Shown piece by piece: positions 17,818 to 26,853 of a DNA stretch of 64,000 bases. The notes beneath the pieces were generated by a model, which was given only the letters and a program-made list of their open reading frames with translations, had not been told where the DNA came from and did not search any database. Every line of letters begins with the position of its first letter. The stretch's first letter is position 1. This DNA is from Pseudonocardia sp. CNS-004 (GTDB lineage: Bacteria; Actinomycetota; Actinomycetes; Mycobacteriales; Pseudonocardiaceae), in contig MKJV01000081.1 in assembly GCA_001942185.1 (NCBI GenBank), positions 1-64,000 on the forward strand, written 5' to 3'. The position numbers and the translations under genes were made by a program.

Positions 17818-17864
17818 GGCTCCGAGGCTAGAGGCGAATTCCATCAGTAGAGAAGGCTTTCGGT

Positions 17865-17870
17865 TAGAGT
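17865..17870 (+). promoter_or_regulatory. -10 box for the IclR-family gene
   Basis: TAGAGT ends 6 nt before the ATG at 17877 and there is no ribosome-binding site, so a leaderless transcript is likely. The operator candidate at 17870-17884 would cover the transcription start. Confidence 0.45.
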
Positions 17871-17884
17871 TCCGCCATGCCGAA
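17870..17884. promoter_or_regulatory. IclR operator candidate TTCCGCCATGCCGAA
   Basis: A 15-nt near-palindrome (arms TTCCGC and GCCGAA) that includes the iclR start codon. Within the 18-nt form AGTTCCGCYATGCCGAAT it recurs with one mismatch at 22161-22178, upstream of the ABC transporter. Length and symmetry fit IclR-type operators. Its position predicts autorepression and possible control of the divergent hydroxylase gene. Confidence 0.55.
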
Positions 17885-18656
17885 TGATTTCGGGCCGACG
17901 ACCACCTCGGTCGACAACGCCCTCCGCCTGCTGGAGCTGGTGGGTGAGCGCCAGGCGTTGCGGGTGGCGGAGGCGGCCGAGCTGCTGGGCGTCGCACGGT
18001 CCACCGCGCACCGGCTGCTCACGGCGCTGCGGCGGCGCGGCTTCGTGATGCAGGACCGGCCGAACGGGGCGTACCGGCCGGGTCCCGCGCTGGTGGAGAT
18101 CGGGCTCGCCGCCGTCAACAAGATCGATATCAGGCGCGTGGCCCGGCCGGTGCTCGAGGAGCTGCGTGAGGAGACCCGCGAGACGGTCAGCCTCGCCGTG
18201 CTGGAGGGCACCACGATCCGGTTCGTCGACTGCGCGGAAGGCCCGCGCTCGGTGCGCGTCGGAAACCGCACCGGGGTGGTCCGCCCCGCACACGCCTCCG
18301 CGGTCGGGAAGGCGATCCTCGCCGGCCTCCCGGACGCCGACCTCGCCCGCCGCTACCCCGACGCGACCCTCCCGGCCGCCACGACCGATGCCGCGCTCAC
18401 CGACCGCGCCACCCTGCTGGCCGAGATCGCCGGGATCCGCGCAGCGGGGTACGCGCTCAACTGGGAGGAGTCGGCCGAAGGGGTGTGCGCGGTGGCGGCG
18501 GCGCTGCGCAACACGGCGGGCCAGCCGCTCGCGGGGCTCGGGGTCGCCGCGCCGAGCAGCCGGATGGGCGATGCCGGCGCCATCCGCGCGTTCGCCCCCG
18601 CCGTGCTGCGGGCCGCCGAGCTGGTGCACGAGCGGCTGCGCACCCCGGGCCCGTGA
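17877..18656 (+). CDS. IclR-family transcriptional regulator of the gentisate/transport genes
   Basis: 259 residues. The N-terminal winged helix spans about residues 9-65 (SVDNALRLLELVGERQALRV, AAELLGVARSTAHRLLTALR, YRPGPALVEIG). The C-terminal effector domain is typical: EELREETRETVSLAVLEG, VRPAHASAVGKAILAGLPD, GYALNWEESAEGVCAVAA and LAGLGVAAPSSRM. It is divergent from the gentisate operon, the common arrangement for IclR regulators of aromatic catabolism. The ATG at 17877 sits in the operator candidate. A large imperfect palindrome follows the gene and separates it from the convergent transporter operon. Confidence 0.88.
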   Translation: MPNDFGPTTTSVDNALRLLELVGERQALRVAEAAELLGVARSTAHRLLTALRRRGFVMQDRPNGAYRPGPALVEIGLAAVNKIDIRRVARPVLEELREETRETVSLAVLEGTTIRFVDCAEGPRSVRVGNRTGVVRPAHASAVGKAILAGLPDADLARRYPDATLPAATTDAALTDRATLLAEIAGIRAAGYALNWEESAEGVCAVAAALRNTAGQPLAGLGVAAPSSRMGDAGAIRAFAPAVLRAAELVHERLRTPGP

Positions 18657-18682
18657 CCGCCAGGCCGCGCTCTCCGGGCCGT

Positions 18683-18748
18683 CACACATCAACTCTGGTG
18701 TTCACACATGAACTGCAGTTCATGTGCCGGCACTGGAGTTGGTGTGTG
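18683..18748. terminator. Nested palindromes between iclR and the ABC transporter operon
   Basis: A perfect 22-nt palindrome at 18705-18726 (arm CACATGAACTG) is nested in a larger imperfect one. The outer arms are CACACATCAACTCTGGTG at 18683 and its near-complement at 18731-18748, 15 of 18 matching. The motif TCACACATSAACT also occurs as a direct repeat within it. Its place between two convergent stop codons fits a bidirectional terminator; the repetition hints at a dispersed palindromic family. Confidence 0.6.
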
Positions 18749-18756
18749 GCCGGCCA

Positions 18757-19716
18757 TCAGCCCACGACGGCCTCGTTGAGGTCGACCGGCGCTTCGAGCA
18801 GCCCGTAGTCGACCATCAGCCCCATCACCAGCTCCAGCGACGGGCGGTCGGTCGTGCCGCGCCAGAGGTTGATGCGCACCCGCTCGGCCAGCGCGGGATC
18901 GGTCTCGCTGATGCGCGACAGGGCGGCGCGGAACGCCGCGGGGTCGGCACTGACGGAGTCCGCGGTGGCCTTGACCGCCCGCTGGAAGCCCTGCACCAGC
19001 TCCGGCCGGGACGCCACCAGCTCGCGGTTCATGAGGTAGGTGCCGATCTGCAGGCCGGGGCGCAGGTCCGTGTACGGACGGCCGATGATCCGCAGGCCGT
19101 GGTCCTCGGCGACGGTGATGAACGGTTCGATCACCATGGCCGCGGCGACGTCACCGCGCTCCACGGAGGCGGCCATCTCCGGGAACGGGATCTCGACGAA
19201 CTGGACGGCGTCGTAGGTCAGCCCGGCCTGCTGCAGTTGGTTGCCCAGGACGATGTCGTTGATGTTGCGCAGGCTGTTGACGGCGATCCGCTGACCCGCG
19301 AGGTCGGCGATACCCGTGGCCGGGCTGCCCTGGGCGACCATCAGCGCGGAGAAGTCCTGGGCGGGGTCCTCCGATGTGCTGGTGCCGGCCGCCACCATCT
19401 GGATGGGCAGCCCCTGGCCGATCGCGATGATGCCGGACACGACGTTCGAGCCCGCGACGTCGAGATCACCGCTCACCAGCTGGGGGATCACCGTCGCGCC
19501 GCCCGACGACGAAGAGATCTCCAGGTCGATCCCGTTCTGGGCGAAGAAGCCCTGCTCGTCACCGTAGGTCAGGAAGTTGAGCGGCGCGCCCGCGGTCTCC
19601 GCGACCCGCACCTTCGTCAGGCCGTCCGCGCCCTGCTCGGGGCCGGAGCCGCCGGAGCAGCCGGTCGTGAGCAGCGTGACGGCGGCGGCGACGCCGAGCC
19701 AGTCTCTGATCTTCAT
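18757..19716 (-). CDS. NitT/TauT-type ABC transporter substrate-binding lipoprotein
   Basis: Extracytoplasmic binding protein anchored by lipid: signal MKIRDWLGVAAAVTLLTTGC with lipobox Cys20. The mature part has the SsuA/NMT1-like pattern: KVRVAETAGAPLNFLTYGDE, GFFAQNGIDLEISSSSGGAT, LVSGDLDVAGSNVVSG, DLAGQRIAVNS and a C-terminal two-lobe closure. 319 residues. Such proteins bind sulfonates, nitrate, riboflavin precursors or aromatic acids. The shared operator with iclR suggests an aromatic acid feeding the gentisate route. ATG at 19716; ATGA overlap with the ATPase gene. Confidence 0.82.
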   Translation of the reverse strand: MKIRDWLGVAAAVTLLTTGCSGGSGPEQGADGLTKVRVAETAGAPLNFLTYGDEQGFFAQNGIDLEISSSSGGATVIPQLVSGDLDVAGSNVVSGIIAIGQGLPIQMVAAGTSTSEDPAQDFSALMVAQGSPATGIADLAGQRIAVNSLRNINDIVLGNQLQQAGLTYDAVQFVEIPFPEMAASVERGDVAAAMVIEPFITVAEDHGLRIIGRPYTDLRPGLQIGTYLMNRELVASRPELVQGFQRAVKATADSVSADPAAFRAALSRISETDPALAERVRINLWRGTTDRPSLELVMGLMVDYGLLEAPVDLNEAVVG

Positions 19717-20477
19717 GGGTTCACTCCGGCCGGGTCGGGGGCGCGCAGGCTGGACAGGACGCGGGTGCGCAGCTCGCCGAACCCGGGGAGCCGCTTGGTG
19801 GAGAGCTGATCGCGTTCGGCGGGCAGGTCGATCTCGACGACCTCGTGCACGTGCGCGGGACGGTGCAGCACGAGCACCCGCTGCGAGAGGTACACGGCCT
19901 CGTCGATGTCGTGCGTGACGAACAGGATCGTGATCCGGTAGCGGCGCCAGATGCGGAGCAGCAGGTCCTCGAGGTCGGCGCGGGTCTGCGCGTCCACCGA
20001 GGCGAACGGCTCGTCCATCAGCAGGATCCGCGGCTGGTAGGCGAGCGCACGCGCGATCGCCACGCGCTGCTGCATCCCGCCCGACAGCTGCCACGGGTAG
20101 GCGTCGCCCCGGTCGCCCAGTCCGACGGCGTCGAGGGCCTCGGCGGTGGCGGCCGCCGCCTCCGCCTTGGAGAGGCCCTTGTACGGCAGCGGGAACGACA
20201 CGTTGGCCGCCACCGTCATCCACGGCAGGAGCGAGCGGCTGTAGTCCTGGAACACGTAGGCCATGTCCCGCGGCGGGCCGTCGACGCGGGCGCCGTGCAG
20301 GGTCACGCCGCCCGACGTCGGCTCGACGAGCCCGGACAGGCAGCGCAGCATCGTCGTCTTGCCGCAGCCGGACGACCCGACGATGCAGACGAACTCGTGC
20401 TCTCCCACCGTGAACGTCAGGTCGGCCACGGCGGCGACACCGTCGTAGGTCTTGGTCAGCTCACGGACGTCGAGCAT
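19713..20477 (-). CDS. NitT/TauT-type ABC transporter ATP-binding protein
   Basis: 254 residues. Walker A GSSGCGKTT near residue 34, Q-loop YVFQDYSRSLLPW, signature LSGGMQQRVAIARAL, Walker B ILLMDEPFASVD and switch histidine in FVTHDIDEAVYLS. It powers the two adjacent permeases. It is the only ATPase in the operon, so it would serve both permease subunits. Its start overlaps the end of the upstream permease gene by 17 nt and its stop overlaps the binding-protein start by 4 nt. Confidence 0.87.
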   Translation of the reverse strand: MLDVRELTKTYDGVAAVADLTFTVGEHEFVCIVGSSGCGKTTMLRCLSGLVEPTSGGVTLHGARVDGPPRDMAYVFQDYSRSLLPWMTVAANVSFPLPYKGLSKAEAAAATAEALDAVGLGDRGDAYPWQLSGGMQQRVAIARALAYQPRILLMDEPFASVDAQTRADLEDLLLRIWRRYRITILFVTHDIDEAVYLSQRVLVLHRPAHVHEVVEIDLPAERDQLSTKRLPGFGELRTRVLSSLRAPDPAGVNP

Positions 20478-21248
20478 CGGTTGCCCTTCCGGTCACGGCG
20501 AGATGCCAGTGCAGTACCCGCCGCTCGACGGCGACGAAGATCGCGTTGCAGGCGAACCCGAGCAGGCCGAGCAGCACGGTGCCCGCCCACATCTCGGGGA
20601 TGTCGAAGCTGCGCTGGGCCAGCTGCACGGTGTAGCCGACGCCGTTGTCGGCGCCGACCAGCTCGCTCACCACCATCAGGATGATCGCGATGGCCAGTGC
20701 CGTACGGGCGCCGCCAGGATCCGGGGCAGCGCGGCGGGCAGGATCAGCCGGGTCAGGCGGGCGTGTGCGGGCACGCGGTAGGAACGGGCCATGTCCAGGG
20801 CGGTGGGGTCCACACCGCGCACGCCGTCGACGGTGTTGAGCAGCACCGGCCACACCGCACCCAGCACGATGAGGAAGACCTTCGCGCTGTCCCCGGCCCC
20901 GAACACCAGCAGCGACACCGGGATCAGCGCGGGCGGCGGCAGCGCGCGCAGGAACTGCAGCACCGGGTCCAGTGCCGTCGACAGCGTCCGGGACAGCCCG
21001 AGCAGCGTGCCGGCCGCGACGCCGACGGCCACGGCGAGCGCGTACCCGGCGAGCATCCGCCCGAGGCTCGGCAGCAGGTCCGTGGGCACGCGGGCGAACA
21101 ACCACTCGGCGGCGAACGTGGACCCGATCTCCCCGAGCGGGGGGAAGAAGAAGCTCCCCGCCGTGCGCGCCCACCCGTCGTAGGCGACGAGCAGCAGCGC
21201 GGGCAGCGCGAGGGCGAGCGCCCAGTCGGCGAGCCTGACGCGGATCAC
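20461..21248 (-). CDS. NitT/TauT-type ABC transporter permease (copy 2), frameshifted
   Basis: Inner-membrane permease with about six helices. It opens VIRVRLADWALALALPALLL from a GTG at 21248 that overlaps the previous stop (GTGA). The cytoplasmic coupling loop is VDPTALDMARSYRVPAHARL. A frameshift near 20710 moves the reading to the frame with TALAIAIILMVVSELVGAD and the C-terminal NAIFVAVERRVLHWH. Adding one base in the GCGGCGCCC run restores it. Expected length is about 262 residues. It is a paralogue of the next gene: both end in the motif ERRVLHWH. Confidence 0.8.
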
Positions 21249-22082
21249 CGGGAACCACCCCGGTAGGACGGGTGCCAGTGCAGCACTCGGCGTTCGACGG
21301 CGTGCAGCACGGCGTTGAGCGCCCACCCCAGCAGCCCGGCCGCGAGGATCCAGGCGTACATGACGTCCTCGGCCCCACCGGCGGCCTGCGCGTCGGTGAT
21401 CCGCACCCCGATACCGGGAACCCCGACCACGATCTCGCTGGTGACGGCCAGGATCAGCGCGATCGCCGAGGCGATCCGCAACCCCGTGGCGAGGTAGGGC
21501 AGCGCGCTCGGCACCGTGATCCGCACGAGGACGGCCCGCGCGCCCAGCCCGTAGCAGCGCGCGGCGTCGCGGGCGGTCGGGTCGACGTCGTGCACGCCGT
21601 AGACCGTCTGCAGCAGGACCGGCCAGAACGCGCCGAACGCGATGAGGAAGACCTTCATGTCGAGGCCGGACCCGAAGATCAGTACGGCGGCCGGGATCAG
21701 CGCCACCGGCGGGATCGGCCGCAGGAACTCGAGCATGAACCGGGTCAGCCGGTGCGCGAGCGGCAGCGACCCGATCACCACGCCCAGCGGTACCGCGACC
21801 ACAGTCGCGGCGAGGACACCGAGCACCCACCCCTGCAGCGTCTGGCCGACCGGGGCGAACAGCTCCCCGCCCACCGCCAGCTCGACGAACGCCGGGACGA
21901 TCCGCGACGGCGGCGGGAACCAGGCCTGCGGCAGCAGCCCGATCCGGACGGCGACCTCCAGCGCCGTCACCACGCCGACGATCCCGGCGAGACCGAGACC
22001 GAATCCGCGCCCCGGGCCCGGCCTGGCCCGCGACGCCCCGGACGCGCCCGCGTCGAGGTCGGGCCGGCGGTGGTCAGCTGCA
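21245..22082 (-). CDS. NitT/TauT-type ABC transporter permease (copy 1)
   Basis: First gene of the transporter operon. Membrane helices include GFGLGLAGIVGVVTALEVAV, GWVLGVLAATVVAVPLGVVI and ALILAVTSEIVVGVPGIGVR. The coupling loop is VDPTARDAARCYGLGARAVL and the C-terminus carries ERRVLHWHPSY. The start is uncertain. The only good ribosome-binding site (AAGGGAGG) precedes a GTG at 22082, which is out of frame with the body and would need one more frameshift near 22030. An in-frame GTG at 22150 lacks such a site. I favour 22082 plus a sequencing error. Confidence 0.75.
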
Positions 22083-22162
22083 CCTGGACGTCCTCCCTTG
22101 GGCGGCGGGCCCGAGGAAGGTAACCCTGGTGACGCGCACAGCGCTATCACCAGGCGATGAAG

Positions 22163-22177
22163 TTCCGCTATGCCGAA
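22163..22177. promoter_or_regulatory. IclR operator candidate TTCCGCTATGCCGAA upstream of the ABC transporter
   Basis: Second copy of the 15-nt near-palindrome seen at the iclR start (18 nt AGTTCCGCYATGCCGAAT with one difference). It lies about 80 nt upstream of the transporter GTG at 22082. Two matches this long within 64 kb are unlikely by chance and suggest one regulator for both transcription units. Confidence 0.55.
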
Positions 22178-22330
22178 TCCATCGAATGGTCTGACATCGG
22201 TCCGCCGGCACTGGATGACCCGCGGCACATCGCCGTTAGGAACCCGTGAACGTCCGGGCCGGCGTGCCGCCGCCGGTCGCATCCTTGCGGCCGCCGCGAC
22301 CACACGGGCCGTGGCGGAGGAGGACCGGAG

Positions 22331-22414
22331 ATGGCCGACCTGGCCTACGCGCTGCTGCTGATCGGCGGCTTCGCCCTGCTGCTGTTGATGATGCGGGGGT
22401 TGCAGCGGCTGTGA
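22331..22414 (+). CDS. 27-residue membrane peptide upstream of kdpF
   Basis: ATG at 22331, preceded by GGAGGAGGACCGGAG, encodes 27 residues: a single hydrophobic helix (LAYALLLIGGFALLLLMM) and a basic end RGLQRL. Its TGA overlaps the GTG of kdpF by 4 nt (GTGA), so it is translated as part of the kdp operon. Similar tiny ORFs precede kdpF in other actinomycetes, but I know of no name or function. By analogy with KdpF it may stabilise the KdpFABC complex or tune KdpD. Confidence 0.65.
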   Translation: MADLAYALLLIGGFALLLLMMRGLQRL

Positions 22415-22500
22415 TCGTCGAGAACGTGATCGGCGGGCTGCTCGCGGCGGCGCTGATCGTCTACCTGGTCATCGCACTCGTTCGCCCGGAGCGTTTCTGA
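22411..22500 (+). CDS. kdpF: KdpF, small subunit of the K+-transporting ATPase
   Basis: 29 residues forming one transmembrane helix (NVIGGLLAAALIVYLVIALV) and ending in the family-typical RPERF. KdpF stabilises the KdpFABC high-affinity potassium pump. The GTG at 22411 overlaps the stop of the 27-residue ORF, and its TGA overlaps the kdpA ATG (TGATG), so the genes are translationally chained. Confidence 0.9.
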   Translation: MIVENVIGGLLAAALIVYLVIALVRPERF

Positions 22501-24160
22501 TGTCCGCGACGTCGGCCGGGCTCGTGCAGCTCGGCGTTCTCCTGGTGCTCCTCGCCGTGGTGTACGTGCCGTTCGGCAACCACCTCGCGGCCGTCTACAC
22601 CAGTGACCGGCACTGGCGGGTGGAGCGTGCCGTGTACCGGATCGCCCGCGTCGACCCCGACGCCGAGCAGCGCTGGACCGGGTACGCCGCCGCACTGCTG
22701 GCGTTCTCGTTCCTGTCGATCGTGCTGCTCTACCTGCTGCAGAGGTTGCAAGGGCTGCTCCCGCTCGGCCTCGGCCGCGGGCCGGTCGAGCCCGGCATCG
22801 CCTTCAACACCGCGGTGTCGTTCGTGACGAACACGAACTGGCAGTCCTACGTGCCCGAGACGGTCATGGGCCACCTCGTGCAGATGGCCGGCCTGACCGT
22901 GCAGAACTTCGTGTCGGCCGCGGTCGGCATGGCGGTCGCGGCGGCGTTGGTGCGTGGATTCGTCCGCGCGTCGAGCGACCGGATCGGAAACTTCTGGGTC
23001 GACCTCGTCCGCGGTGTCGTCCGGGTGCTGCTGCCCCTCTCGTTCGTCGCCGCGATCGTCCTCGTGGCGCTGGGCGCCACGATGAGCCTGCGGGCAGGCG
23101 TCGACGTCACCGGCGTGGACGGCTCGCAGAACACGATCGCGCTGGCGCCGACCGCGTCGCAGGAGGCGATCAAGGAACTCGGCACGAACGGCGGCGGGAT
23201 CTTCAACGCCAACTCCGCCCACCCGTTCGAGAACCCGAACGGGCTCAGCAACCTGCTGGAGATCTTCCTGATCCTGGTGATCCCGGTGTGCCTCACCCGC
23301 GCGTTCGGCGTGATGGTGCGCGACGCCCGGCAGGGCGGCGTCCTGCTCGCCGTGATGGGCGTGCTGTGGGGCGGCCTGCTCGCGATCGCCTGGTGGGCGG
23401 AGACCCACCCCAACGGCCCGGCGACCCTGCTGGCCGGGGCGGCGACGGAAGGCAAGGAGGTCCGGTTCGGCATCCCGTCGTCGGTGCTGTTCGCCGTCTC
23501 CACGACCGGCACCTCCGCGGGCGCGGTGAACTCGCTGCACGACAGCTACACCGGTCTCGGCGGCGGGGTCGTGCTGCTCAACATGCTGCTCGGCGAGGTC
23601 GCACCGGGCGGGGTCGGTGCCGGGCTGTACGGGATCCTCGTGCTCGCGATCATCGCGGTCTTCCTCGCCGGGCTGATGGTCGGGCGCACCCCGGAGTACC
23701 TGGGCAAGAAGCTCGGCCGGGCGCAGGTGACGGCCGCGGCGATCTCGCTGCTCGCGATGCCCACGGTCGTGCTGCTCGGTGCGGGAGCCGCGCTCGCCCA
23801 GCCCGGTGAGCTGGACGCCGCGCTGGCCAACAGCGGTGCGCACGGGCTGTCCGAGGTGCTCTACGCGTACGCCTCGACGGGCAACAACAACGGCAGCGCC
23901 TTCGCCGGGCTGACGGTGACGAGCCCGTTCTTCCAGTCGACGCTCGGGCTCGCCATGCTGTTCGGCCGGTTCGTGCCGATCCTGGCCGTCCTCGCGCTGG
24001 CCGGCTCGCTGGCCGCGCAGAAGCGCGTCGAACCCGGCGCCGGGACGCTCCCCACCAACGGGCCGCTGTTCGGCGTGCTCGTCGGCGGCACGGTCGTCCT
24101 CGTCGCCGCGCTCACCTTCTTCCCTGCCCTGGCCCTCGGGCCCATTGCGGAGGCCTTGCT

Positions 24161-24164
<4 letters not shown>
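22500..24164 (+). CDS. kdpA: KdpA, potassium-binding translocating subunit
   Basis: 554-residue K+-channel-like subunit of the KdpFABC P-type ATPase. The four pore-loop repeats are visible: VTNTNWQSY, KELGTNGGGIFNANSAHPFE, VSTTGTSAGAVNS and YASTGNNNGSAFAGL, which carry the selectivity-filter glycines. Ten or so membrane helices complete the fold. Length and motifs are intact, with no frameshift. It overlaps kdpB by 4 nt (GTGA). Expression is expected under K+ limitation via KdpDE encoded downstream. Confidence 0.95.
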
Positions 24165-26227
<2,063 letters not shown>

Positions 26228-26229
26228 AG

Positions 26230-26846
26230 ATGCTGACCCTGTTCACCCGCCAGGCGGGGGCCGCCCTGCGCATGCTCCTCGTGGCGACCGTCGTGCTCGG
26301 CCTCGCCTACCCGCTGTCCGTGTGGGCCGTGGCGCACGTGCCCGGGCTCGCGTCCCGGGCGGAGGGTTCGGTCGTGCACGGCGCCGACGGCACGCCCACC
26401 GGGTCGGCGCTGATCGGGATCGACCCGGTGCCCGCCGACCCGGCGAACGACCCCTACTTCCACACCCGGCCCTCGGCGTCCGCGCAGGACGTGCTCGGCC
26501 CCGGCGACCCGTCCACATCGGGCGGGTCGAACAAGGGCGGGTTCGACGAGGACCTCATCGCGGCGGTCGAGCAGCGCCGCGACGCGATCGCCGAACGCGA
26601 GGGCGTGGCACCGGACCAGGTCCCGCCCGACGCCGTCACCGCGTCGTCGTCGGGCGTCGACCCGCACATCTCGCCGGAGTACGCGCAGCTGCAGGTGCCC
26701 CGGGTGGCCCGGCGACCGGCCTGCCCGATGAGCGCGTGCAGGAACTCGTCGCGGCGAACACCCGGCACGCCGTGCTGGGGATCTTCGGTGCCGACGGCGT
26801 GAACGTCACGGAGCTGAACCTCGCGGTCGCGCGGCAGAGCGGATGA
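26230..26846 (+). CDS. kdpC: KdpC subunit, frameshifted
   Basis: Periplasmic/extracellular subunit with one N-terminal helix (LRMLLVATVVLGLAYPLSVW). Motifs: PYFHTRPSASAQDVL, STSGGSNKG and DAVTASSSGVDPHISPEYA, all standard for KdpC. Near 26705 the frame changes; adding one G (GCCCGGGCG) gives VPRVARATGLPDERVQELV and the normal C-terminus VNVTELNLAVARQSG. Expected length is about 205 residues. It starts 2 nt after kdpB stops. A sequencing error is more likely than loss of function because both halves are conserved and the operon is otherwise whole. Confidence 0.9.
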
Positions 26847-26853
26847 TTGCGGC

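Noticed and set aside
16555..17997. Longer start for the flavin monooxygenase
   Set aside because: The extra 60 residues are Pro/Ala-rich and would overlap the divergent iclR gene and its operator; the ATG at 17817 gives a normal N-terminus before GAGPVG.
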